Below, in pieces: positions 5,512 through 12,115 of a stretch of DNA of 20,234 nt. The translations under genes were made by a program, and so were the position numbers. Every line of letters begins with the position of its first letter. Position 1 is the stretch's first letter. The notes under the pieces are model-generated. The model did not search any database and was not told where the DNA came from. It was given only the letters and a program-made list of their open reading frames with translations. This DNA is from DATKKK01 sp035542975 (GTDB lineage Archaea; Thermoproteota; Bathyarchaeia; Bathyarchaeales; Bathycorpusculaceae), in contig DATKKK010000053.1 of NCBI GenBank assembly GCA_035542975.1, positions 1 to 20,234 of the forward strand. The letters run 5' to 3'.

Positions 5512-6105
5512 GTGTTTAAATTGATTTCGTGGAAACATTCCTTTCGGAGATTAGGCGAAGAATTTGAGGTAGCGAAGAAAAAGAAGCAAGCCTTAGACAA
5601 TTTGTTGACTTCCGGCAGAATTTCGCAGTCTACGTACGACTCTTTCAACAAGGAAATAGACGAGGCAATCACGGAAATTGAAAGACAACAGCAGGCTTTG
5701 CAGGAAAAAATGAGAACAAAAGTGATGGAGCTTGAAGACCAAATCAAAACTTTGGAGATGTTGCTGGCAAACTTTGAAATTCAACACGTAACCGGCGAAG
5801 TAGATGAAGAAGTGTACCAGCGCCAAGTAGACCTTCTTTCAATAGGACTTGAAAACTCAAGATTAGAGCTCAACGGAGTAAAAGAAGCAGTCGATCAACT
5901 CTCAAGCGGCAACATTCTAATCCAACAAGAGACAGAGCCACAGCCGCCAGAAAACATAGTCTCGAAGACAGAAGTTGAAATCATCGAAACTCCAACCATC
6001 GAAAAGAAGTTGCCAGAACCCCCCATAGAACCTGTTGAAATCCGCACTGAAGACTCAGAAACAAAAGAAACAGAAGCTGAAGACGAACAGAAACAAGAAA
6101 CGTAA
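5512..6105 (+). CDS. Coiled-coil protein with two SHOCT-like helical hairpins and an acidic, proline-rich tail
   Basis: The product is 197 residues and almost wholly charged and helical up to residue 135. Two similar turns are visible: LLTSGRISQSTYDSFNKEI (about 31-49) and HVTGEVDEEVYQRQ (about 92-105). Each has the small-Gly-hydrophobic-polar-x-x-Tyr pattern of SHOCT-like hairpins. Between them runs a heptad-rich helix (about 50-90). Residues 140-197 are rich in E, P, T and K and probably disordered. There is no signal peptide or membrane span. The GTG at 5512 is the first start codon after an in-frame stop; a TTG at 5521 is an alternative. I do not recognise a named family. A structural or scaffold role, perhaps in the cell-division or vesicle machinery, is possible but unsupported by neighbours. 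Confidence 0.75.
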   Translation: MFKLISWKHSFRRLGEEFEVAKKKKQALDNLLTSGRISQSTYDSFNKEIDEAITEIERQQQALQEKMRTKVMELEDQIKTLEMLLANFEIQHVTGEVDEEVYQRQVDLLSIGLENSRLELNGVKEAVDQLSSGNILIQQETEPQPPENIVSKTEVEIIETPTIEKKLPEPPIEPVEIRTEDSETKETEAEDEQKQET

Positions 6106-6112
6106 CAACAGA

Positions 6113-6139
6113 AACCTTTCTTCCCTTTCTTTCTTTTTA
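6113..6139 (+). terminator. Pyrimidine-rich terminator after the coiled-coil gene
   Basis: Directly after the TAA at 6105 the plus strand becomes a C/T tract ending in TTTTT, as expected of an archaeal T-rich terminator. Confidence 0.45.
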
Positions 6140-6161
6140 ACCAGCTTCCAGCCATGTTCAG

Positions 6162-6170
6162 TTTTATATA
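6162..6170 (+). promoter_or_regulatory. TATA box of the deacetylase-family gene
   Basis: TTTTATATA at 6162-6170 is a strong archaeal TATA box. Transcription would start near 6192-6197, about 10 bases before the TTG at 6206, so the transcript has almost no leader. This supports the TTG start. Confidence 0.6.
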
Positions 6171-6205
6171 GCATGTTCTTGCCTATGCTTAGTTGAGAAC
6201 GCGCT

Positions 6206-7306
6206 TTGTCACCTGAAAAAATAATCTTGGCTTTTCATGAGAAAATGAAGCAGTATGACCTTGGTGAAGGTCACCCATTTAGAGGTGATAGGTTTTCGAA
6301 TGCCATGAAGTTTTTTGAAGATCAAGGCTTGCTCGATTTGCCCAACCTTGTTCGTGTTACGCCTCAGCCTTCTTCCAAGATGGATTTGTTGCGTGTTCAT
6401 GATGAGAAGTATGTGGATTTGATTTTTCATCTAGCCGAGGAAGGTAAACCGTATGATTTTGAGACACCTGTTTCACGGAGTATTCTTGAAGCTGCTCTGC
6501 TTGTCGTGGGCAGTGCAGTTGAATGCGGCAAAGCAGTTGCAGAACGTAGGGCGTACCGTGCCATAGCCGTAGGCGGTGGGTATCATCATGCTGGAAGAAA
6601 CTACGGCGGCGGCTTCTGCATCTTCAACGACGTAGCAGTTTTAATCGAATCTTTGAGAGCCAAGTTTGGTTTAAAGCGTTTTCTGGTCTTGGATTATGAC
6701 GTTCACTTCGGGAACGGTACGAGCGACATCTACTATCGAGACCCAAGCGTGCTGTACATTTCATTGCATCAAGATCCCAGCACGATTTATCCTGGCACAG
6801 GGTTCGTGCACCAGATTGGAGAGGGTGAAGGAGAAGGTTTCAATGTTAACGTTCCTTTGCCGCCTAGAACAGGCGATAGCACGTATCTTTATGTTTTGAA
6901 CGAGGTTTTTGTTCCTTTAGCTGAAGAGTTTAAACCTGAAATCATCATCGCAAACGGTGGGAGCGATTCGCATTTTGCAGACATGCTTGGCAATCTAGGT
7001 TTGACTGTGAAAGGCTTCTTTGATTTGTCCAGCATTATTAGGGAGACGGCTGAGCGTGTTTGTGATGGAAAAGTCGTTATCTTGATAGGCAGTGGATACA
7101 ACCCGAAGGTTTTGCCCCCCTGCTGGTATGCTCTTGCGGCTGGAATGGTTGGCTTGAAAGAAATTATGCTGCAAGACGCGTATCCATTGCCTGAAGAGCC
7201 GCCGCAATGTCGTAGGATTGTTGAGAAGACAGTGGATGAGTTGAAGAGGCTTCTGAGAAAGTATTGGTCGTGTTTTGGCGGGTTTGGTATCAACACCATG
7301 CCTTAA
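6206..7306 (+). CDS. Histone-deacetylase-family amidohydrolase (AcuC/AphA-like)
   Basis: This 366-residue protein belongs to the zinc-dependent arginase/deacetylase superfamily. Seen motifs are: the histidine pair H127-H128 in GGGYHHAG; the zinc ligands D165 and H167 in LDYDVHFGNGT; a third ligand D254 in NGGSDSHFADMLG; and the catalytic tyrosine Y298 in GSGYNP. Family members remove acetyl groups from lysine side chains of proteins or from acetylpolyamines. The third-ligand region differs from the common GFDAHxxDPLG form, so the substrate is uncertain. Acetylated chromatin proteins, acetyl-CoA synthetase or polyamines are all possible. The TTG start is the first after an in-frame stop and sits just downstream of a strong TATA box. 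It is monocistronic. No acetyltransferase partner is adjacent; the nearest GNAT gene is at 8237-8758. Confidence 0.92.
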   Translation: MSPEKIILAFHEKMKQYDLGEGHPFRGDRFSNAMKFFEDQGLLDLPNLVRVTPQPSSKMDLLRVHDEKYVDLIFHLAEEGKPYDFETPVSRSILEAALLVVGSAVECGKAVAERRAYRAIAVGGGYHHAGRNYGGGFCIFNDVAVLIESLRAKFGLKRFLVLDYDVHFGNGTSDIYYRDPSVLYISLHQDPSTIYPGTGFVHQIGEGEGEGFNVNVPLPPRTGDSTYLYVLNEVFVPLAEEFKPEIIIANGGSDSHFADMLGNLGLTVKGFFDLSSIIRETAERVCDGKVVILIGSGYNPKVLPPCWYALAAGMVGLKEIMLQDAYPLPEEPPQCRRIVEKTVDELKRLLRKYWSCFGGFGINTMP

Positions 7307-7364
7307 AATTTCATTAAGGGTGGTGAGTTGTTTCTCTGCGGCTTTATCATAGTATTGTTTAGTC

Positions 7365-7604
7365 TTATGCGTTTGATTGTTGGCTTAACGTGTTAAACCC
7401 GACTAGACTGATCTTGCTTCCACATTTTTTACATTGCAGAACAATTTTCTCCAGACAGTCTTCATTAACAACAGGTTCAAGAATGGTATACTTGTCTTCT
7501 GTCGTATCGTCAGGAGAGATTTCAACTCCGCATTTTGGGCAGTTAATTTTCCCATTTCCCCTTACTTTCGTCAGGTCAACAGTGTAAAGTTTATCCTTCT
7601 GCAT
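7365..7604 (-). CDS. Small zinc-ribbon protein
   Basis: The 79-residue product has two CxxC knuckles, C22-x2-C25 (NCPKCGVEI) and C58-x2-C61 (QCKKCGSKI), separated by about 32 residues. This is a classic four-cysteine zinc ribbon. The ATG at 7604 is supported by AGGAGG 8 bases upstream on the minus strand, one of the strongest ribosome-binding sites in the window. There is no enzyme domain. Such small ribbons often act as nucleic-acid or protein-contact modules, but no specific role can be read here. It is convergent with the deacetylase-family gene, with 58 bases between them. Confidence 0.78.
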   Translation of the reverse strand: MQKDKLYTVDLTKVRGNGKINCPKCGVEISPDDTTEDKYTILEPVVNEDCLEKIVLQCKKCGSKISLVGFNTLSQQSNA

Positions 7605-7663
7605 TTTGTTTTCCTCCTGTTTTTATGTTGTCGAGGAGAGATGATATGTCACAATTCACTTTT

Positions 7664-7677
7664 ATGACATACGTCAT
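7664..7677. promoter_or_regulatory. Palindromic operator candidate upstream of the zinc-ribbon gene
   Basis: ATGAC-ATAC-GTCAT is a perfect inverted repeat with 5-base arms. A further ATGTCA at 7655-7660 faces the TGACAT at 7665-7670, so the site may be composite. It lies 60-73 bases upstream of the zinc-ribbon start, next to a TATA-like CATAAAAG on the minus strand. Regulator unknown. Confidence 0.4.
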
Positions 7678-7760
7678 ACTTAAGTCTTGCCACAAAAAAC
7701 CAAGAAAACCACATTTCTACACGAATAACTTTAATACTACGTAGTGAGTTATGCTGAAAC

Positions 7761-7781
7761 GTGCAAAAAACGTTTTTGCAC
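7761..7781 (+). promoter_or_regulatory. Long near-perfect palindrome upstream of the CxxC miniprotein gene
   Basis: The arms GTGCAAAAA and TTTTTGCAC match over 9 bases around a 3-base centre. It ends 28 bases before the ATG at 7810, downstream of a TATA-like CTTTAATAC (7729-7737), so it probably lies within the leader or over the start site. It could be an operator or a leader hairpin. A second palindrome, ACTACGTAGT, is at 7736-7745. Confidence 0.45.
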
Positions 7782-7809
7782 TAAATAGTAGAAGGAGTTG
7801 AAATAGAAA

Positions 7810-7947
7810 ATGGCCGATAGAGAGATGCATAAGGCAGTTTGTGCCGAATGTGGAAAGGAATGCGAAGTTCCTTTTAAACCAGACGGAACAAGACCCGTAT
7901 ACTGCCGAGAATGTTATTCTAAACGCAGAAACACAAGGAGATATTAA
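7810..7947 (+). CDS. CxxC zinc-binding miniprotein
   Basis: A 45-residue protein: MADREMHKAV, then C11-x2-C14-x3-C18 (CAECGKEC), EVPFKPDGTRPVY, then C32-x2-C35 (CRECY), then a basic tail SKRRNTRRY. The pattern (cysteine knuckle, aromatic/proline-rich turn, second knuckle, Arg/Lys tail) is that of the small CxxC/probable zinc-binding domain proteins widespread in archaea and bacteria, often linked to nucleic-acid binding. AAGGAG lies about 12 bases before the ATG. The gene has its own promoter region with a long palindrome and is followed by a T-rich terminator, so it is probably monocistronic. Confidence 0.8.
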   Translation: MADREMHKAVCAECGKECEVPFKPDGTRPVYCRECYSKRRNTRRY

Positions 7948-7982
7948 GCTCACAAGCTAACATCTATCCTTAGTTAACAATC

Positions 7983-7998
7983 CTTTTTTCTTTTTTTA
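7983..7998 (+). terminator. T-rich terminator after the CxxC miniprotein gene
   Basis: Two T runs separated by one C follow the stop at 7947 by about 36 bases on the plus strand, typical of archaeal intrinsic termination. Confidence 0.55.
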
Positions 7999-8084
7999 TC
8001 ATCTTGAAACTTTTTACCGCTAATCATAATAAGCAGAACCATACTCCTATACATTCATCATCACACGAGGTTAAGAGCAGAATA

Positions 8085-8228
8085 ATGCCTACCGATCCAG
8101 TTTGCGGAATAGTTCTCGACGAGAACACTGCCAAATTCAAGATTACCCATGACGGAGAAACCTACTACTTCTGCTGTCTGCAATGCAAGAAGAGGTTCAA
8201 GAGAAACCCGATGAAATTCGTAAAATAA
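8085..8228 (+). CDS. YHS-domain metal-binding miniprotein
   Basis: The 47-residue product is essentially one YHS domain: TDPVCGIVLDEN at residues 3-14 with C7, then an aromatic TYYFCCLQCKKRF block with C30, C31 and C34. YHS domains bind metal ions or occur in metal-handling proteins such as copper ATPases and multicomponent oxygenases. The ATG at 8085 begins exactly at the conserved MPTDPVCG start; the frame extends upstream to a TTG at 8004, but those 27 residues are low-complexity and unlike the family. GAGG lies 14 bases before the ATG. No metal transporter is adjacent, so the partner is unknown. Confidence 0.85.
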   Translation: MPTDPVCGIVLDENTAKFKITHDGETYYFCCLQCKKRFKRNPMKFVK

Positions 8229-8236
8229 TCCTGCTT

Positions 8237-8758
8237 TCACAATTCTAGGCGCGCAAGCGGAAAATCGTCCTTCTCGTTATCCACTTTAAAACCATTCTTC
8301 AAATAAAACCTTAACGGACCTGAAGGGTTATTCTCAGAGCTTCTTCTCGCATACGTCTCTATAGCTTTGGCTCCTCTTTTCCCTAATTCAACCACCAAAT
8401 CCTCAAGCATGAGAGTACCCAACCCCTTTCCGCGTGCTTCCTTGTCTGTAATATATAGGCATGTGAGAAAGACAGCGTCTTCACTAGGCTGTCCTGAAGC
8501 GTATTCCATGACTCGCGGGAAGAATCTTGCCGGTGCATATTGAACAAAACCTTTTGGAGTACCATTTTGATAGGCAATTCCGATGCAGTTTCCAAACTCC
8601 TTCTTCACTTTGCTGAGCCATTCGCGTTTCTGTTTCTCGTTGTCAGGCTTAATCATTTTTTCACCATGATCGCCGCTTGTCTGCCAGTAAAGACATTGCC
8701 TGCAGAGGCTAGGGATGTCTTTGAAATTACCTTCATTCACGGGTTTGATTTGCAACAT
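8237..8758 (-). CDS. GNAT-family N-acetyltransferase
   Basis: The 173-residue protein has the GNAT acetyl-CoA site at about residues 105-125 (LYITDKEARGKGLGTLML, with RGKGLG as the pyrophosphate loop), preceded by a beta strand and followed by an alpha/beta C-terminus with the typical FYLKNGFKV motif. Its N-terminus (LCRQCLYWQ with several cysteines and tryptophan) resembles GNAT relatives found in archaea and Firmicutes. It would transfer an acetyl group to an amine; the acceptor cannot be predicted. The ATG at 8758 lacks a clear ribosome-binding site, so the transcript may be leaderless. It is convergent with the YHS gene, with 8 bases between the stops. Confidence 0.9.
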   Translation of the reverse strand: MLQIKPVNEGNFKDIPSLCRQCLYWQTSGDHGEKMIKPDNEKQKREWLSKVKKEFGNCIGIAYQNGTPKGFVQYAPARFFPRVMEYASGQPSEDAVFLTCLYITDKEARGKGLGTLMLEDLVVELGKRGAKAIETYARRSSENNPSGPLRFYLKNGFKVDNEKDDFPLARLEL

Positions 8759-8870
8759 AGTGCTCTTCGGTCTAATTCTTCTCGGACAATGCTAAAAAAT
8801 GTTTGTAAAAAAACTTGAGTAAAAGGGGGCATAAGACAAAAATTTCGCCCTGCTACTATAACTATTGTGT

Positions 8871-9710
8871 ATGAACGCCGAATTTGAAATAATCTTTCTC
8901 GGGACAGGCGGCGGCAGGTTCGCCACGATAACGCAGAAAAGACGCACGGCAGGAATCCGCGTGCTAAGCGAAAGCCTAAACCTTCATCTGGACCCTGGAC
9001 CAGGAGCGTTAGTGCATTCTATAGAGGAAGGTTTGGACCCGCAGAAAGTTAACGCCATTCTGGTTTCGCACAGTCATCCAGACCATTATACAGATGCTGA
9101 AGTGTTTATCGAAGCTATGACGCGTGGGATGACTCGTAAGCAAGGAGTGTTAGTTGCTGCGAAGAGCGTCTTGAAGGGAAACAGTGTCTGCGAACCTTCA
9201 ATCTCAAAGTATCATCAGCAGATGCCACTGCAAACGTTTGAAGCGGTGCCTAACACGAAAATCGAAGTGGGCAACGTGAACATTTCTGTGACTGAGGCTA
9301 AGCACACTGATCCAGACGCTGTGGGCTTTAGGTTTGAAACCAAGGGTTTTGGCAGCTTTGCCTACACGAGCGACACGGAATATTTTGAAGGCATAAGCAA
9401 ACCATATAGAGGCGTTAGGCTTCTCATACTTTGCGTCATGCGACCTGCTGGTAAACCGTGGAAGGGACACATGACAACGAACGACGCTATAAGAATAATC
9501 GAAGAAACTGCTCCTGAACGAGCCGTTTTGACGCATCTGGGTATGCAGATGATTTTTCAGGGTCCTGCGAAAGAGGCGAAGCTGATTGAAGAGAAAACTG
9601 GGGTTGCAACGGTTGCGGCTGTGGATGGGCTGCGGATAAGTTTTGCGGAAACCATAAGCATGCGAGCGCATAGTCAAAAGGCGCAGGAAGGTTTAGGCAA
9701 GTTTTTCTAA
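8871..9710 (+). CDS. Metallo-beta-lactamase-fold hydrolase
   Basis: The product is 279 residues. The MBL signature H67-S-H69-P-D71-H72 is in LVSHSHPDHYTD, with further metal ligands H145 (EAKHTDPDAVG), D168 (YTSDTEYF) and H222 (LTHLGM), so a complete two-metal site is present. The N-terminus IIFLGTGGGRF is typical of RNase Z/phosphodiesterase-like and related archaeal MBL proteins, but there is no RNase Z exosite arm. The ATG at 8871 is chosen over a TTG six bases upstream because the conserved strand begins directly after it. It is followed 51 bases later by the UMP kinase gene. The substrate is unknown; a phosphodiester or other ester is likely. Confidence 0.9.
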   Translation: MNAEFEIIFLGTGGGRFATITQKRRTAGIRVLSESLNLHLDPGPGALVHSIEEGLDPQKVNAILVSHSHPDHYTDAEVFIEAMTRGMTRKQGVLVAAKSVLKGNSVCEPSISKYHQQMPLQTFEAVPNTKIEVGNVNISVTEAKHTDPDAVGFRFETKGFGSFAYTSDTEYFEGISKPYRGVRLLILCVMRPAGKPWKGHMTTNDAIRIIEETAPERAVLTHLGMQMIFQGPAKEAKLIEEKTGVATVAAVDGLRISFAETISMRAHSQKAQEGLGKFF

Positions 9711-9761
9711 AGCGTTTTAACTTGAAAAGCTCGTATAGTATACTTTGAAGGGTGATGTGTA

Positions 9762-10436
9762 GTGCGGGTCGTGCTGCGGATAGGAGGTTCGGTTGTCGCT
9801 TCTCCCATCAACGCAACCCTGATTAATGAGTACGCAGAGTTGTTGAAGAAGCTGAAGACTCAAGGGCACGCTGTAGCGGTTGTCGTGGGCGGCGGCGTTT
9901 ATGCAAGAGAATTCATAAAAGCCGCAAAAGAGTTGGGACTGGGAGAAAAGGTTCAGGACGAGATTGCCATTTCGGTTTCAAGAATTTTTGCTCAACTGTT
10001 TTTGGAAAAACTTGGAGATTTAGGCTGCAGGAACGTCCCATTGGCGGTTGAGGATGCAGTCAAACACCTGCGCGGAGGAAAAGTCGCGGTTATGGGTGGT
10101 TTAAGACCTGGCATGACCACGGATGCGGTGGCAGCGTTGATCGCTGAACAAGCAAATGCAGATTTGCTGGTCAAAGCTACCGATCAAGACGGGGTTTACG
10201 ATAAAGACCCTAGAAAACATGCAGACGCTGTTAAGTTGGATCGTTTGAGCTTTAACGACTTGTCTGCTGTGTTCTTCGAAGGCAAGCATAAGGCTGGGAT
10301 TCATCAGGTTATTGATCCGGAAGCGGTTAAAATCCTGAGTCGCAACCGGCTTAGGGTTGTTGTGGTCAACGGGTTTAAGCCTGAGAATGTTTTGATGGCT
10401 GTTGAGGGTAAGCGTGTGGGTACAGTGATTGATTAG
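9762..10436 (+). CDS. pyrH: Uridylate kinase (UMP kinase), archaeal type
   Basis: This 224-residue amino-acid-kinase-fold protein phosphorylates UMP to UDP with ATP in pyrimidine synthesis. Seen motifs are RIGGSV at residues 6-11, the nucleotide-binding VVVGGGVYARE at 40-50, VMGGLRPGMTTDAVAALIAE at 110-129 for UMP binding, and ATDQDGVYDKDP at 139-150 for ATP/Mg. Length and the RIGGS rather than KLGGS start match archaeal enzymes. The GTG start at 9762 is supported by GGTGA 6 bases upstream. A TATA-like element (TATAGTATAC) at 9734-9743 suggests its own promoter in addition to any read-through from the MBL gene. Confidence 0.95.
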   Translation: MRVVLRIGGSVVASPINATLINEYAELLKKLKTQGHAVAVVVGGGVYAREFIKAAKELGLGEKVQDEIAISVSRIFAQLFLEKLGDLGCRNVPLAVEDAVKHLRGGKVAVMGGLRPGMTTDAVAALIAEQANADLLVKATDQDGVYDKDPRKHADAVKLDRLSFNDLSAVFFEGKHKAGIHQVIDPEAVKILSRNRLRVVVVNGFKPENVLMAVEGKRVGTVID

Positions 10437-10468
10437 GGGATGTGAAAAATATTTTTTGGTCGTAGAAA

Positions 10469-10514
10469 GCTTTAAATATCACTATTGATATCAACGGCGA
10501 TATCAACAGTGATA
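10469..10514 (+). promoter_or_regulatory. Promoter with a 16-base inverted-repeat operator, PadR/ABC exporter operon
   Basis: A TATA box CTTTAAATAT (10470-10479) runs into an inverted repeat with arms TATCACTATTGATATC (10477-10492) and GATATCAACAGTGATA (10499-10514) around 6 bases; 15 of 16 positions pair. Within it GATATCAAC occurs twice in direct orientation (10487 and 10499), and TTGATATCAA (10485-10494) is itself a palindrome. The expected start site (about 10500) falls inside the repeat and the ATG is 5 bases after it. Binding here would block initiation. The first gene encodes a PadR regulator, so autorepression is the natural reading (inference). Confidence 0.75.
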
Positions 10515-10518
10515 AAAC

Positions 10519-11121
10519 ATGTTTGCACGTAGAAAACATTGGATGCAACATACTGCCATGGTGCCGAAGGGGTTTGTACGCTATCAGGTTCTTGAATGCC
10601 TCGGTGAAAAGTCCATGTCAGGTTCTGAAATAATAAACGAGATAGAAAGCAAGACGCACGGTCGATGGAAGCCGAGTCCAGGCTCGATTTATCCGCTTTT
10701 GGCTTGGCTACAGGATAACGGTCATATCAAAGAGTTGCCGGCTGGACAAAGTGGAATGAAACGGTATGAGCTAACATCAAGCGGCAAGGCTCTGCTTGAG
10801 GAACAAAGGAAGATAATCGCGGAGCAGAGGAAGAAGATGAAGGAGTATGCTAAGAACCACTTGAGTTTCGGGAAAGAAAGGTTCTTTGGTCCTCCTCTTC
10901 CACCTTTTGTAGGTGCGTTTTTAGCTGGTTTGCCTGAAGAGAAGCTAGTTGAGGTGAAGAAGACTATGCGGAGGCTTGGTGCTGCCGTCTTTGAGTTGGG
11001 GCATAATCTAGAGGAGCATATGTCGGAAGAAGCCTTTGATGAGTCACTGAAACTCTTAAATAATACGGCTGAAAAGCTTGAGGAGATAAGCGACAAACTG
11101 AAGGGTGAAAAAGATGAGTGA
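10519..11121 (+). CDS. PadR-family transcriptional regulator of the ABC exporter operon
   Basis: The product is 200 residues. The PadR winged helix spans about 15-95: GFVRYQVLECLGEKSMSGSEIINEI, the recognition region KPSPGSIYPLLAWLQDNGHI, and the wing GMKRYELTSSGKALL. A long basic helix follows, then a linker with FFGPPLPPFVGAFLAG and a C-terminal helical region (about 140-197) that probably dimerises. PadR proteins commonly repress adjacent ABC exporters and are released by the exported compound. The ATG is placed 5 bases after a large inverted repeat. The stop overlaps the following ATPase gene by 8 bases, so they are translated together. Confidence 0.93.
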   Translation: MFARRKHWMQHTAMVPKGFVRYQVLECLGEKSMSGSEIINEIESKTHGRWKPSPGSIYPLLAWLQDNGHIKELPAGQSGMKRYELTSSGKALLEEQRKIIAEQRKKMKEYAKNHLSFGKERFFGPPLPPFVGAFLAGLPEEKLVEVKKTMRRLGAAVFELGHNLEEHMSEEAFDESLKLLNNTAEKLEEISDKLKGEKDE

Positions 11122-12115
11122 AGAGATCATTAAGGCTGAAGGATTAACCAAGGTTTTCAACAAGCACTTAGTCGCCGTGGATCACGTAAACTTTGAGGTT
11201 AAAAAAGGAGAAATATTCGGTTTCTTGGGACCAAACGGTGCTGGTAAGACTACAACGATCAACATGCTGATAACGTTGTTGAGGCCTACGGAAGGCACGG
11301 CTTCTGTTATAGGCTTCGATATCGCAAAACAACATGATGACGTTAGAAACGTGATCGGTGTCGTGCCACAAGAATACACTGCTGATGAAGACTTGACGGG
11401 TTTGGAAAACATCCTCTTATGCGCTGACCTGTACGGAATTCCACGCAAAGTTGCAAAAGAGCGCGCAGAAGAATTGTTGAAGCTTGTTGAATTGACTGAT
11501 TTCAAGGACAAGAAGGTTGCAACCTTTTCTGGTGGAATGCGCCGCAGGCTTGAGCTTGCATGCGGGTTGATAAATAGACCGAAAGTACTTTTCCTCGATG
11601 AGCCCACGTTGGGCTTGGATGTTCAAACTAGAACCGCGACTTGGGAATATATCAAGACGCTGAAGAAAGGGTTCGGCATGACTCTTTTTATGACGACGCA
11701 TTATCTGGAAGAAGCAGATTCACTTTGCGATCGCATCGCGATAATCGATCATGGAAAAATAGTCGTGGTCGGCACGCCTGAAGATTTGAAGCACAGTCTA
11801 GGCGGCGACGTTATAACTCTAAGCATTAAGGATGACCCTGACGTAACTGAACTTATTCGCGGGGTAGAGAATGTGAAGGATGTTAAGAAGGAAAACGGTT
11901 CCTATCGAATTAAAGCGGAGAATGGAGAAGTAACGGCACCCTTTGTAATTGAAACCTTGCGGAAAAAAGGGTACATTGTAACTAGACTTATGCTTACAGA
12001 GCCTACGTTGAATGAGGTTTACCTAGAATATACAGGTAGATCGTTACGTGATACGGAGGAATCTGCAGAAGCGTTTAGAGCGCAGAGAATGACGATGAGG
12101 AGGGCTAGGACATGA
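11114..12115 (+). CDS. ABC transporter ATPase, DrrA/CcmA type
   Basis: A 333-residue ATPase with Walker A GPNGAGKT (39-46), Q-loop Q86, signature FSGGM (138-142), Walker B VLFLDE (158-163) and H-loop H196 in TTHYLEEAD. The roughly 100-residue C-terminal extension after the nucleotide-binding domain is typical of the DrrA subfamily that powers drug, lipid or polysaccharide export. The ATG at 11114 follows GGGTGA by 5 bases; a GTG nine bases upstream lies inside that ribosome-binding site and is unlikely. The stop and the permease start share ATGA (4-base overlap), so the two are coupled. Confidence 0.95.
   Translation: MSEEIIKAEGLTKVFNKHLVAVDHVNFEVKKGEIFGFLGPNGAGKTTTINMLITLLRPTEGTASVIGFDIAKQHDDVRNVIGVVPQEYTADEDLTGLENILLCADLYGIPRKVAKERAEELLKLVELTDFKDKKVATFSGGMRRRLELACGLINRPKVLFLDEPTLGLDVQTRTATWEYIKTLKKGFGMTLFMTTHYLEEADSLCDRIAIIDHGKIVVVGTPEDLKHSLGGDVITLSIKDDPDVTELIRGVENVKDVKKENGSYRIKAENGEVTAPFVIETLRKKGYIVTRLMLTEPTLNEVYLEYTGRSLRDTEESAEAFRAQRMTMRRART

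Noticed and set aside
7717..7953. 78-residue minus-strand frame
   Set aside because: It is antisense to the CxxC miniprotein, which has a ribosome-binding site and conserved cysteines; the frame itself shows no features.
9204..9677. 157-residue minus-strand frame opposite the MBL-fold gene
   Set aside because: It is antisense to a gene with an intact metal site and gives a low-information Arg/His/Phe-rich translation.
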